Assembly: GCA_046538075.1 (NCBI GenBank)
Contig: JBKHJN010000014.1
Coordinates: forward strand, 1 to 60,841
Source: Desulfobacca_B sp046538075
GTDB taxonomy: Bacteria > Desulfobacterota > Desulfobaccia > Desulfobaccales > Desulfobaccaceae
Direction of reading: 5' to 3'
Length of the DNA: 60,841 bases
The position numbers and the translations under genes were made by a program. Shown one piece after another: positions 51,127 to 60,778 of this stretch; the first letter of the stretch is position 1, and each line of letters starts with the position of its first letter. The notes beneath the pieces were generated by a model that was not told the DNA's origin, did no database searches, and saw only the letters and a program-made list of their open reading frames with translations.

Positions 51127-52538
51127 AGGAGCATTTATTACCCCTTTATCATGCTCTTCCATATTCCCTTAAAGTCGCGGCCGCCACCGCCTGGGGGTAT
51201 TACCTGCGCTGGTGGCGCTACGGGCCGGAGACCGAGCATCTGGTAGCCGAAGCCTTGGAGCGGGAGACCTGGAGTGCAGAAAAGTGGAAATCCTGGCAGG
51301 AAGACAGATTAGCTTATATCCTCCATAGGGCCGTTACTAAAGTGCCTTATTACCGCCAGCTGTGGGCCCAGCGCCGTCAGCACGGCGATTCTTCCTCCTG
51401 GGAATACCTGGAGAACTGGCTCATTTTGGAAAAAGAGCCTCTGCGGCAGCATCCTGCTGCGTTTGTCGCCGATGATTGCCATAGGAAAAAAATGTTCGAA
51501 TCCCACACCACCGGGACCACTGGAACCCCGGTTCGGGTCTGGTTGAGCCAAGCAACCCTGCGGGCCTGGTACGCCCTTTTTGAAGCCCGCTGGCGCCGCT
51601 GGTATGGCGTCTCCTTTCATGACCGATGGGCTCACCTTGGCGGACAACTGGTAACCTCAGCGACCAAACGCCAGCCTCCCTTCTGGGCGTGGAATAGTGC
51701 TTTTAATCAACTTTACATGTCATCTTATCATCTTGCCCCTGACCTGATTCCTTACTATCTCGATGCTTTAAAGAAATATAAGATTAAATACTTATTTGGC
51801 TACCCTTCTTCTCTTTATCCACTGGCTTTGGAAGCCTTGCGACCAAAGGACAATTCCCTGAAAATGACTGTGGCCCTAACCGATGGTGAACCATTATTCG
51901 ATTATCAGAGGCAAACCATTGCGGCGGCCTTTCAATGTCCAGCTTATGAGACTTATGGGATGGCTGAAACTGCCATTGCCGCCAGCGAATGTGGGGCGCA
52001 AGGTTTACATCTGTGGCCTGAGGCGGGAATTCTGGAAGTGTTTGAAAAGGGCTGTGCGGTTGCCCAAGGCCATCCCGGAGATTTTATCCTTACCTCTTTA
52101 TTAAATCCTGATATGCCCCTGATCCGCTATCGAGTCGGTGACCGGGGAGCTCTCTTAAATGAGAGTAAGCGGTGCCTTTGTGGCCGTTCATTACCGAGAT
52201 TGGCCTCTCTAGAAGGTCGCAGTGATGATGTCCTATATACCGTCGATGGCCGCAAGATTGGACTTCGATTGAGCCAGGTATTAAAAGGCCAACCGGTAGT
52301 TGAGGGGCAGTTTATTCAAGAATCCCTGACGAAAATTCGGCTGCGTTATGTCCCGGCTGCTGATTTTACCGATCAGGCTGCCGAGTTTATAATCGCCAAG
52401 TTGCAGGAGCGCATGGGGCCGGTGGAGGTAATTTTCGAGCCGGTTGGGAAAATCCCCCGGGGTCCCAACGGCAAATTTCGCGCCGTGGTGTGCAACCTCT
52501 CCTCGGAGGAAAAGGAAAAGCTTCAAGGGAGCCATTGA
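51123..52538 (+). CDS. CapK/phenylacetate-CoA-ligase-like adenylating enzyme
   Basis: 471 residues with a TTG start overlapping the previous stop and AAGGAG at good spacing. The ATP-binding Ser/Thr/Gly loop reads SHTTGTTGTPVRVW (about 138-151), then YETYGMAETAIAASECG (Y-x-x-Y/T-E-like motif) and YRVGDRGALL. The family includes PaaK and CapK proteins of capsule loci. In a glycan cluster it may activate an acyl or amino acid for glycan decoration. Substrate unknown. Confidence 0.87.
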   Translation: MKEHLLPLYHALPYSLKVAAATAWGYYLRWWRYGPETEHLVAEALERETWSAEKWKSWQEDRLAYILHRAVTKVPYYRQLWAQRRQHGDSSSWEYLENWLILEKEPLRQHPAAFVADDCHRKKMFESHTTGTTGTPVRVWLSQATLRAWYALFEARWRRWYGVSFHDRWAHLGGQLVTSATKRQPPFWAWNSAFNQLYMSSYHLAPDLIPYYLDALKKYKIKYLFGYPSSLYPLALEALRPKDNSLKMTVALTDGEPLFDYQRQTIAAAFQCPAYETYGMAETAIAASECGAQGLHLWPEAGILEVFEKGCAVAQGHPGDFILTSLLNPDMPLIRYRVGDRGALLNESKRCLCGRSLPRLASLEGRSDDVLYTVDGRKIGLRLSQVLKGQPVVEGQFIQESLTKIRLRYVPAADFTDQAAEFIIAKLQERMGPVEVIFEPVGKIPRGPNGKFRAVVCNLSSEEKEKLQGSH

Positions 52539-52623
52539 ACGATTATTGCCCTTGCTTCAATCTTAGGCAGTGATTTATTCTAATTTATAGAAAAATGGAG
52601 CAAGAGCAATAATCCTTTCTCAT

Positions 52624-55350
52624 CTAAAACACTTCAGTACCTTTAACCGTCAGGTTTGAAGTGCCGCCGTCTGAATATTCTTTTGTAACATCATTATGAA
52701 CATTATTCTTATACAATATCTTGTCTGAGCCGCTGGCCGTTTTTAGTCCATAATTCAAATTCCGCATATAATTATTATGGATCGCTACCCGCTCAACCCC
52801 GCTGCCTACATAAACCCCGGCAGAGCCGTCTCCGGTGCCGGTGCCATAAACCGAGTTGCCTTCGATTTCAACATCCCTGACGTCATATCCACTAGTTTCA
52901 TAGATATAAAAAGCATATGCGGCACCGGAGATCTTGTTCCCTTTAAACATCATAGAAATAGCACTGCCATTTTCAGTTGTAAAAGCATTGCCGCCGGTGG
53001 CCCTGAATATATTGTTTGATACCATTATAGTCGAGCCGTTTATATACGATGGGAGGTTTGCGCTATCGGTGCTTTCATACCAGATAACATTATTGGCAAA
53101 AATCACATCGGCCGTATTGCTATATTTGCCGCCAATCCACACGGCTCCACGATCAGCACCAGTGCTGTAAAATAAATTTCCAACCACTGAAACTTGTTTT
53201 ATAGCTCCCGCCCATTCTTCGTCGCACCAACCAACATCAAGTAAGGTCTTAGAAGAATTTTTAAAAACATTTCCTATAATTACGACATGCTGTGCTCCTT
53301 CAGACTCTGTGTGAACCGTAATATGATTAACCCTGCCTGGGTTAGTATCAATAATATTACCGATGATTCTTGCATTGTGCAGTTTAGTCAGATAGAAACC
53401 AGACCCTCCTCGTTCGCCCTGATAAAGATTACCAGTCCTTTCAAGGACATTCCCCTCGACAAGAACCTCTTTAGCTGGCGAAGCCATAATCTGCAAACCT
53501 GTTCCGCCGCTGCCTGCCGTTTGGTGATTTCCACAGTCATGAATATAATTGTTTCTAACAGTTATTCTTTCAAGTTCATAACTTGTAGAGAATCTAATGC
53601 CGTAATGCCTGGAATTATAGATTTCGCAATTTTCTATTAATATATCTGTGGTTGTCGGGGTCCCACTGGCAAACTGGACCCCATAGAAAAATCCTTTGGT
53701 GTCAACAGTTTCAGCATCGCTATAAATATTTAAATTTCTTATGGTTATATTCTGGCACCGGGCACCCTTGATAACGCTCTCCCAGCTCGAAGTCCCCACA
53801 TAATAAAGCTTTGATGCCCCCTTGACCCCATCCAAGGTTACATTGGAAAAATCATCAATATTTAATCCAGTTCCAGTGATCTTATAAGTCCCCTTGGGAA
53901 ACCAGACTACGCCGCCGCCGGCATCTCGGGCCGTGTTTAGAGCTGACTGAATAGCCTTGGTGTCATCGGTTTTCCCGTCACCTTTGGCCCCGTAGGCCTG
54001 GACATCGAGCCAGGAACCGAGTGCACCGCCGCTGCCGGTTGCCAGAGCCGCGATCGCCACGTCGACCTTTTCGTTGGTGGGATCGTCAGTAGTACTGATG
54101 GCCACATTGTTGCCCGGAATGAAGTTGATCGCCCGCCGCGCCCCGATGGCGGTGCCGCTGTGCGCCACCTTAAGCCGGGCAACGGCGTCGAGAGCGCCGC
54201 TGAGCGCATCGGCCCCGCCGCTCAGATGACGGGCGGCATGGGAGGCGACCTCAACCCCGTCTACGGTGCCGTTCACCGCAACATTACCATTGACTTTCAG
54301 GCCGGCAAAAGCCGGGGCACCACCGGTACCTAAATCCTGGTCGATCAGGTCCAAGCTAGCCTGGTTGGGGTGGGTATGGTTAGAGCCGCCGGCAAGTTCG
54401 GAGATATCCACCCCGTCCACCAAACCGGTGACCTTGATATCGCCGTCAACCGTGAGGCCGGCAAAAGCCGGGGCAGCAGCCAAACCCAAATTCTGGTCGA
54501 TCACATCCAGGTTAGCTTTATTGGGGTGGGTATGGTTAGCTCCCTCCCCCAGCTCCGAGATATCCACCCCGTCCACCAGGCCGGTGACTATGATATCGCC
54601 CTTGACCACCAGATCGCCGGACGCGGTTAATTCTTCTTTTAAAGTGTCAACATTGACCACACAGGTTCCGTCGACTTTTTGGACCTGGAACGCCTCTTGA
54701 GAATCCAAAGGTGGTTTTATATTTGACAAAATCAAAGATTCAGGTTTGATGTTTATGGTCCCCGGACCGACCGCCACCTGTTTTCCAACCCCAAATAACG
54801 GGCCATTGATATTAAGGGTGGCTCCGCTGTTTACCTCAAAACCGGGTCCACTGTCCAGGCAGCGGACGTGGCCGTTGATGGTAAAAGTGACCTTAGCGGC
54901 GACCCTGAAGCTGGCCCCGGGGTAGAGCATCAGGGTGATGTTACCGGGAACCGTGGTATCGCTGGCGATGTCTATGATCCCGGCCGGGATGTTTAGCAGA
55001 GCCTTGTTGGCTCCTATATTAGCGATGGCCTCTGCAAAGGTGGGATACTTGGGGTCCCCCACCCAGATCTCCTTTCCCAGCCTGGCGTCGATCCGTTCAA
55101 AGCCTTGCATGGTTTTAATGATTTCACTGGCATATTTGTAGCCAAATTCATTTTCGGTCCAAGTAGCCATATGGTTAAGCTCCCTTTTTGTATTCAGTAA
55201 GGTCGAGAATTTACCGATTAGCTCTTTGTTGAGGCCTTGTACCTCTTTGCCTTCCAGCACCCCCGGAAATAACATCCGGGTTCCAAGCACAATTAAAGGA
55301 AGGGAAAGAAGTAACAGGGTGTAAGCTAAGTAATTGCAATAACTTTTCAT
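52624..55350 (-). CDS. right-handed beta-helix protein with tail-fibre-like repeats
   Basis: 908 residues, minus strand, AAGGAG before the ATG. Residues about 8-24 form a signal anchor (YTLLLLSLPLIVLGT). A first beta-helix-like part (100-210) is followed by two near-identical units of about 52 residues (about 245-298 and 299-350; each holds TGLVDGVDISEL then NHTHPN then APAFAGL) and a decayed third. From about 447 a pectate-lyase-3-type beta-helix begins (WLDVQAYGAKGDGKTDDTKA), with many NN/GN turns to about 890. The repeat-plus-lyase plan is like phage tail spikes that cut surface polysaccharide. Inside an EPS cluster, it could process or bind the glycan. Catalytic residues are not assigned. 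Confidence 0.85.
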   Translation of the reverse strand: MKSYCNYLAYTLLLLSLPLIVLGTRMLFPGVLEGKEVQGLNKELIGKFSTLLNTKRELNHMATWTENEFGYKYASEIIKTMQGFERIDARLGKEIWVGDPKYPTFAEAIANIGANKALLNIPAGIIDIASDTTVPGNITLMLYPGASFRVAAKVTFTINGHVRCLDSGPGFEVNSGATLNINGPLFGVGKQVAVGPGTINIKPESLILSNIKPPLDSQEAFQVQKVDGTCVVNVDTLKEELTASGDLVVKGDIIVTGLVDGVDISELGEGANHTHPNKANLDVIDQNLGLAAAPAFAGLTVDGDIKVTGLVDGVDISELAGGSNHTHPNQASLDLIDQDLGTGGAPAFAGLKVNGNVAVNGTVDGVEVASHAARHLSGGADALSGALDAVARLKVAHSGTAIGARRAINFIPGNNVAISTTDDPTNEKVDVAIAALATGSGGALGSWLDVQAYGAKGDGKTDDTKAIQSALNTARDAGGGVVWFPKGTYKITGTGLNIDDFSNVTLDGVKGASKLYYVGTSSWESVIKGARCQNITIRNLNIYSDAETVDTKGFFYGVQFASGTPTTTDILIENCEIYNSRHYGIRFSTSYELERITVRNNYIHDCGNHQTAGSGGTGLQIMASPAKEVLVEGNVLERTGNLYQGERGGSGFYLTKLHNARIIGNIIDTNPGRVNHITVHTESEGAQHVVIIGNVFKNSSKTLLDVGWCDEEWAGAIKQVSVVGNLFYSTGADRGAVWIGGKYSNTADVIFANNVIWYESTDSANLPSYINGSTIMVSNNIFRATGGNAFTTENGSAISMMFKGNKISGAAYAFYIYETSGYDVRDVEIEGNSVYGTGTGDGSAGVYVGSGVERVAIHNNYMRNLNYGLKTASGSDKILYKNNVHNDVTKEYSDGGTSNLTVKGTEVF

Positions 55351-55396
55351 GGGTCTGGGCTCCTTTTTAGCTCTTTAACTAGGAACTTAGCCATTA

Positions 55397-55527
55397 CTAA
55401 AAATAACCCAGACTGTTTTCTTTTAAAAGACTTTTTAAGTCAGGCATACCGACCCTGGAAGCCGCCATCACTGGCGAACTACCTTTTCCACCCAGGGTGG
55501 CACCGATTAAATGAAGTTTTTAATCAT
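55397..55527 (-). pseudogene. possible 43-codon small gene with a one-base break
   Basis: AAGGAGGG with 5-base spacing precedes an ATG at 55527. The frame reads MIKNFI and stops at 55507. Shifting one base back in the A5 run gives MIK then KLHLIGATLGGKGSSPV, and on through VGMPDLKSLLKENSLGYF to a stop at 55397, 43 residues. The frame looks coding (no low-complexity, normal codons). It lies directly upstream of the beta-helix gene on the same strand. It may be a broken gene, a short leader peptide, or chance. Confidence 0.35.
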
Positions 55528-55823
55528 ATTGTCCCTCCTTAAATGGTTAAATATTTAAACTGACTTGCTGATCGGCAGGACTGTTCAGGGCCGGGTCCGA
55601 CTATTCCAATCGAAAATGCCCTTATTACCCGTCCCGCAAGGTAATTTTAGGCAACGGTTTTGTCATTGTTCTTGAAATATAGACTCAGATATGTTATTAT
55701 TGGTCATCTACTGGGGCAGTTAATAGCAAAAATCTAAGTAAATGGTAAGAATGCATGGTGCAGTTGGCATTGTAAAAGTAGTTTGGCGAACTTCCCCTGT
55801 TCGGCAGGATCGGAGGTTTAAAA
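55528..55823. other. intergenic region between beta-helix gene and manB
   Basis: About 300 bp between divergent genes. It must hold the promoters for both. No RNA structure is assigned; a short search for riboswitch-like cores was negative by eye. TAAAAATG at the end is the manB start region. Confidence 0.45.
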
Positions 55824-57188
55824 ATGAACCCCTCAATCTTTCGGGAGTATGATATTCGGGGGCGGGTGGAGTTAGATCTGACTCCGGACAAGGTCTATTG
55901 TCTGGGGCGGGCCCTGGGGACTTATTTTCAGCGCCAGGGCCAGCGGCGGATTGTGGTCGGGCAGGATTGCCGGCTGAGCTCCCCGGAGGTGGCCGGCCGC
56001 CTGCAAGCCGCCTTGGTCAACTGCGGCTGCCAGGTGATGGACGTCGGCGTCTGTCCTACCCCGGTCCTTTACTTCGCGGTGCGGCAACTGCAAGCCGGCG
56101 GCGGGGTTATGGTCACTGCCAGCCACAACCCGCCGGAGTTTAACGGTTTTAAGATCTGCAGCGGCCCTCATACCCTGTTTGGAGAAGAAATCCAAGAACT
56201 GCGGCAACTGGCGCTGGCCGGGGAATTTATCTCCGGCCCCGGCAGTTTAGAGCATGAGCAAGTGACCGACGCTTATCTTGATTATCTAACCCAAAATCTT
56301 AGACTGTCGCGCCCCCTGAAAGTTGGAATGGACGGCGGGCATGGCACCGCCGGTCCTATTGCCCTGCCCCTGCTGGAGAAATTGGGCTGCCAGGTCTATC
56401 CACTCTATTGCCGGATGGACGGCCGGTTCCCGGCCCACCTGCCGGATCCGACCATTGCCGCGCATCTGGTCGATTTGCAGCACCTGGTGCGCAAGCACTC
56501 TTTGGATCTGGGAGTCGCTTACGACGGCGACGGCGACCGCCTGGGGGTGGTCGGCCCCCAGGGGGAGATCATCTGGGGCGACCAGTTAATGGTATTGTTC
56601 GCCCGGGACATTTTGCAAAACCACCCCGGCGCTGCCATTATCGGCGAAGTGAAGTGCTCCCGGCGCCTGTATGATGACATTGCCCGTCAGGGCGGGCGGC
56701 CGATTATGTGGAAAACCGGCCACTCGTTGATCAAGCAGAAGATGATGGAAGAAGGGGCTTTGCTGGCCGGGGAGATGAGCGGCCACCTGTTTTTTGCCGA
56801 CCGCTATTTTGGCTATGACGACGCGATCTATGCCACCGGGCGGCTGCTGGAACTTTTGGCCCACAGCGGACAGACCATCACCGAACTGCTGGCTGATCTG
56901 CCGCCTGCCTCGGTCACCCCGGAGATCCGCTGGGACTGCCCGGATGAACTAAAGTTTAAGGTGGTGGAGGGCTTGAAAACCCGGCTGAACGGCGATTTTC
57001 CCTACATTGACCTGGATGGGGTCCGGCTGCAATTCGCCGAGGGCTGGGGTCTGGTGCGGGCCTCCAACACCCAACCCGCCCTGGTGTTGAGGTTCGAGGC
57101 CTCCACCCCTGAGCGGCTGGCCGAATATCAGACCCTATTACAAAGCTTGTTACAGGCAGAACTGGCCGCCTGGGGAGTAAGATCATGA
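55824..57188 (+). CDS. manB: phosphomannomutase/phosphoglucomutase
   Basis: 454 residues, the AlgC/ManB size. Phosphoserine loop TASHNPPEFNG at about 97-107 (Ser is the phosphorylated residue), metal loop DGDGDRLG around 235-242, sugar-binding GEMSGHLFF around 315 and the C-terminal phosphate-binding RASNTQPALVLR. It converts mannose-6-P to mannose-1-P (and/or glucose forms). Its stop overlaps the manC start. Confidence 0.95.
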   Translation: MNPSIFREYDIRGRVELDLTPDKVYCLGRALGTYFQRQGQRRIVVGQDCRLSSPEVAGRLQAALVNCGCQVMDVGVCPTPVLYFAVRQLQAGGGVMVTASHNPPEFNGFKICSGPHTLFGEEIQELRQLALAGEFISGPGSLEHEQVTDAYLDYLTQNLRLSRPLKVGMDGGHGTAGPIALPLLEKLGCQVYPLYCRMDGRFPAHLPDPTIAAHLVDLQHLVRKHSLDLGVAYDGDGDRLGVVGPQGEIIWGDQLMVLFARDILQNHPGAAIIGEVKCSRRLYDDIARQGGRPIMWKTGHSLIKQKMMEEGALLAGEMSGHLFFADRYFGYDDAIYATGRLLELLAHSGQTITELLADLPPASVTPEIRWDCPDELKFKVVEGLKTRLNGDFPYIDLDGVRLQFAEGWGLVRASNTQPALVLRFEASTPERLAEYQTLLQSLLQAELAAWGVRS

Positions 57189-58636
57189 AATCAGAAAATA
57201 ATTCATTATTTGGGGTTATCCTCGCCGGGGGATCGGGCACCCGCTTCTGGCCCCTGAGCCGTTCCCAATATCCCAAGCAGGTCCTGCATCTGCTGGGCTC
57301 CGACTCCATGCTGCAGGCCACCATTGGCCGGCTGTTGCCCCTGATTCCTCTGGAGCAGATGGCCATCGTCACCAATGCTTCCCAGGAACAGGCCATCCGG
57401 TTGGAATTATACGGCAAAGGCTGGGATGGCGTGCAGCTCTGGCTGGAGCCACAAGGCAAAAATACCGCGGCGGCGGTCGGCCTGGCCGCTATCCGCCTGC
57501 AGACCCAGCCCGACTGTGTTATGGCGGTCTTCCCTGCCGACCATCATATCCAGGACCAGGCCGGGCTGCTGTCAGCTTTGGACACCGGCGCCCGACTGGC
57601 CCAAGCCGGATGTCTGGTGACTTTCGGCATTCTCCCACACCGGCCCGACACCGGTTATGGCTATATCAAGGCCGGCGAGCCGCTGGATGATGAACCTGAT
57701 GCTTGCAAGTGCGCCAGATTCATTGAAAAACCGGATTTAGAGCGGGCCCGCGCCTTTGTGGCGGAAGGCAACTATTATTGGAACAGCGGCATGTTTATGT
57801 TCCGGCCGGACACGGTGCTTCAGGCCCTGGCCCGCTATGTCCCCGGATTGTACCAGGGGTTAATGGTCTTGCAGAAGAATGACAACCCGGCGGTGCTGGA
57901 ACAAGTTTACCATGACTTCCCCAATCTGTCTTTGGACCACGGCGTCCTGGAACAGGCCGACAATGTCGCCGTGGTCCCGGTGGACCTGGGCTGGAGCGAT
58001 GTCGGCACCTGGAGGGCGCTGCACGAGTTATTCCCCCACGATAACCAGGGCAACGTCATCCTGGGCCGGGCCTTGGACTGGGACAGCCGGGATTGTCTGA
58101 TTTATACCCAGGAGCGGCTGGTGGCCACCCTAGGCCTGGATAAGGTGGTGGTAGTGAACACCCCTGACGCCACCCTGGTGTGCCACCGTGACCGGGTGCA
58201 GGAGGTCAAAGAGCTGGTGGACGAACTGAATCACCAGAATTGTGCCGAGACCCGGGAACATCGCACCGTCACCCGCCCCTGGGGGCAATATACGGTGATG
58301 GACGAAGGCCTGGGCTATAAAGTCAAGCAGATCATGGTGGACCCTGGCAAGCGGCTCAGTCTGCAGCTGCATCACCACCGGGCCGAGCACTGGGTGGTGG
58401 TGCAGGGCATTGCCCAGGTCACCATCGGCCGGGAATATAAACCGGTTCCGGCTAATGAAAGCGTCTTTATCCCGCCCTTGACCCCCCACCGCCTGGAAAA
58501 TTTGACCTCCGAGCCCTTACGGCTCATTGAGATTCAAACCGGCGCCTACCTGGGAGAGGACGACATCGTCCGCCTGGAGGACGATTTCTGGCGGGGAACT
58601 ACCGAGGCCGGACATCCGGCCAGGACTCCTGATTAA
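57185..58636 (+). CDS. manC: mannose-1-phosphate guanylyltransferase/mannose-6-phosphate isomerase
   Basis: 483 residues, two domains. N-terminal nucleotidyltransferase: LAGGSGTRFWPLSRSQYPKQ at about 12-31, FPADHHIQD near 118 and FIEKPDLERA near 180. C-terminal cupin isomerase from about 355: RPWGQYTVMDEGLGYKVKQI and QLHHHRAEHWVVVQG with the metal histidines. It makes GDP-mannose for the glycan. ATGA overlap with manB. Confidence 0.96.
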   Translation: MKSENNSLFGVILAGGSGTRFWPLSRSQYPKQVLHLLGSDSMLQATIGRLLPLIPLEQMAIVTNASQEQAIRLELYGKGWDGVQLWLEPQGKNTAAAVGLAAIRLQTQPDCVMAVFPADHHIQDQAGLLSALDTGARLAQAGCLVTFGILPHRPDTGYGYIKAGEPLDDEPDACKCARFIEKPDLERARAFVAEGNYYWNSGMFMFRPDTVLQALARYVPGLYQGLMVLQKNDNPAVLEQVYHDFPNLSLDHGVLEQADNVAVVPVDLGWSDVGTWRALHELFPHDNQGNVILGRALDWDSRDCLIYTQERLVATLGLDKVVVVNTPDATLVCHRDRVQEVKELVDELNHQNCAETREHRTVTRPWGQYTVMDEGLGYKVKQIMVDPGKRLSLQLHHHRAEHWVVVQGIAQVTIGREYKPVPANESVFIPPLTPHRLENLTSEPLRLIEIQTGAYLGEDDIVRLEDDFWRGTTEAGHPARTPD

Positions 58637-58983
58637 AGAGCGAGCTTATAACCCTCAATCTTTTTCTGGCTATGCCCACTAGGCCTTCCTCTAAAGGCGC
58701 GTATCAGCTCAGCCGCTCTGCCCTGGATCGCCATTGCCAGCACCTCAGCTTCCCGGTGGTCCAGGATCGCTCTCCGCAGCCGGATTATAAGTCCTCTTTT
58801 TCAGGCCAGAAAAACGCCTTACTGGATGTCCTGGAGGGAAATAACCGGACCAAGCGGGACTAATTTGGCCTGAGGCAAAGTCAGCCATCTACATATCTAA
58901 TTAACATCATTTGGTAAAATGATTATACCTTTACCGCCCGCAGGCAAATTTAACTATTAAAAACTGTAAGTGCCAATATTGTT
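58637..58983. other. intergenic region after manC
   Basis: About 350 bp. A 63-codon frame at 58672-58863 (ATG, no ribosome site) has no recognisable domain and I do not call it a gene. The gap may carry the promoter for the two last genes. Confidence 0.45.
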
Positions 58984-59910
58984 ATGCCCAAGGTTAGCGT
59001 TGTTATCCCGACATACAACCGTGCTTTACTCCTGAAAACGGCTATTCAAAGTGTGTTGGACCAAAATTTTCATGATTTTGAGATAATCGTAGTCGACGAT
59101 GCTTCGGAGGATACAACTTACCAAACAGTGAACGGGTTTAAAGATAACAGGCTAAAATATATTTACCATGAAATCCAAAAAGGAGAAGCCGCATCCCGCA
59201 ATACCGGGATCACCAATGCCAGCGCTCAGTATATCGCCTTCTTGGACGACGACGACGAATGGTTGCCCGAGAAACTTAAATTACAGATCGATCTGTTAGA
59301 AAATAGACTGTCAAAGGTCGGAGCGGTTTATACCGGATTTCTGTTCGTCAATCTGCATGACAAGAGAATCTTGCGGCAAAGGATTCCTACTAAAAGAGGT
59401 GATGTCTTTAATGAGATGCTCGTTACCAATGTAGTCGGTGCCCCCTCTACTGTGCTTATCAAGCGGCAATGTATTGATAGGGTGGGGCTGTTTGATGAAA
59501 AATTAAGCTACTTTGTTGATTATGATTTTTTCCTGAGAATAGCCAAGTATTTCCATTTCGACTATATTGAGAGACCTCTTGTTAAATACCATGTGCATGA
59601 CACTAAGTTGTCTAATAATATTGGAATAGTCTACCAAGGTTTAACAGAATTAATCAAAAAATATCGCAACAATAATGCTTCGGAAAGTCCACATAATAAA
59701 TTTTTCAGTGATGCTTACCTTTCAGCCGGCGCTAATTACTGCTTTTCCGATAATATTAAGAAAGGCAGGGAGGCATTGTGTAGATCTATTGTATTGAATC
59801 CCTTGGAATTGAGAGCTTATTTTAACCTTTTGCTTTCTCTTTGGGGAAGTAAAAACTATAAAAAACTGAAGGACCTCAAGGATAAATTGCTTTTGCAGTC
59901 CAGACTATAA
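58984..59910 (+). CDS. glycosyltransferase family 2
   Basis: 308 residues. VSVVIPTYNRALLLKTAIQS at the start, IIVVDDASEDTTY around 34-46, RNTGITNASAQYIAFLDDDD (DDD metal site, about 72-91). No membrane helix. Its stop overlaps the ABC permease start (TAATG). Sugar unknown. Confidence 0.93.
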   Translation: MPKVSVVIPTYNRALLLKTAIQSVLDQNFHDFEIIVVDDASEDTTYQTVNGFKDNRLKYIYHEIQKGEAASRNTGITNASAQYIAFLDDDDEWLPEKLKLQIDLLENRLSKVGAVYTGFLFVNLHDKRILRQRIPTKRGDVFNEMLVTNVVGAPSTVLIKRQCIDRVGLFDEKLSYFVDYDFFLRIAKYFHFDYIERPLVKYHVHDTKLSNNIGIVYQGLTELIKKYRNNNASESPHNKFFSDAYLSAGANYCFSDNIKKGREALCRSIVLNPLELRAYFNLLLSLWGSKNYKKLKDLKDKLLLQSRL

Positions 59911-60743
59911 TGCTAAAGCAAAAATTGCTAAATCAGACCGCAGACGGAAATGCCGATACTGCAGTCCCCTCCAGCCGGTTGAGCTTCCTCAGTTATCAAT
60001 TTGATGTTATTGCGCACCTGGTGGTGCGCAATTTTTTGCTTCGGTATCGAGGCTCAGCCCTGGGGGTTCTGTGGTCGCTCCTGGTTCCTTTGTCCCAACT
60101 ATTGGTCTTGACCTTTATTTTTGTCAAAGTCGTGTCGCTGAAGATTGAAGCTTACCCTGCCTTTCTGTTCATCGGAATCCTGCCCTGGAATTGGTTCAGC
60201 ACCTGTGTCACTTCGGCCGGCTCGCTGTTCATCCAGAACCGGGACTTGGTGCTAAAGCCCAACTTTATCCCGTCCAACCTGATTGTGGTCGATGTATTTA
60301 CCAACCTGTTAACCTTTCTAATATTACTGCCTTTGCTATTTCTGCTCCTCATCGTCTACCAGCGTCAAGTTACGATTTATCTCCTTATGGTGCCATTGCT
60401 GCTGTTGATTCAGAGTCTGTTGATAACCGGGATCGGCCTGATCATTTCAACCCTGAATATCCTCTACCGTGACATCCAGCATATGGTTAACATCGCGGTT
60501 ATTCTGCTGTTTTATTTGACCCCGATTTTTTATCGAACTGCGATGCTCGATAAGAAATATCATTTTATATATAATTTAAACCCCATGGCGGTGTTGGTGG
60601 AAAGTTACCGGGCCACCTTTTTTTACGGCGCTTCCCCGGAATGGGGCTCGCTATTGTATGTGACCATTATCAGCCTGCTGACCTGCCTGGCCGGGTACAA
60701 GGTTTATCAACGTCTGCTGCCGCAGATTTTTGATCATATCTAA
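59910..60743 (+). CDS. wzm: ABC-2 type polysaccharide export permease
   Basis: 277 residues with about six membrane helices. AHLVVRNFLLRYRGSALGVL, then WSLLVPLSQLLVLTFIF and the ending HMVNIAVILLFYLTPIFYR are typical of Wzm/TagG/KpsM. It exports finished glycan together with a Wzt-type ATPase, which is not in the window but is expected right after it. The start overlaps the previous stop. Confidence 0.93.
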   Translation: MLKQKLLNQTADGNADTAVPSSRLSFLSYQFDVIAHLVVRNFLLRYRGSALGVLWSLLVPLSQLLVLTFIFVKVVSLKIEAYPAFLFIGILPWNWFSTCVTSAGSLFIQNRDLVLKPNFIPSNLIVVDVFTNLLTFLILLPLLFLLLIVYQRQVTIYLLMVPLLLLIQSLLITGIGLIISTLNILYRDIQHMVNIAVILLFYLTPIFYRTAMLDKKYHFIYNLNPMAVLVESYRATFFYGASPEWGSLLYVTIISLLTCLAGYKVYQRLLPQIFDHI

Positions 60744-60778
60744 ACGGGATTTTATTACTGGGGTCAGAAAGAAACGGC

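Noticed and set aside
55397..55560. c-di-GMP riboswitch upstream of the beta-helix gene
   Set aside because: The stem-loop order and the GEMM core sequences are missing; a small frame explains the strong ribosome site better.
58672..58863. 63-codon frame after manC
   Set aside because: No ribosome site, no domain, no coupling to neighbours.
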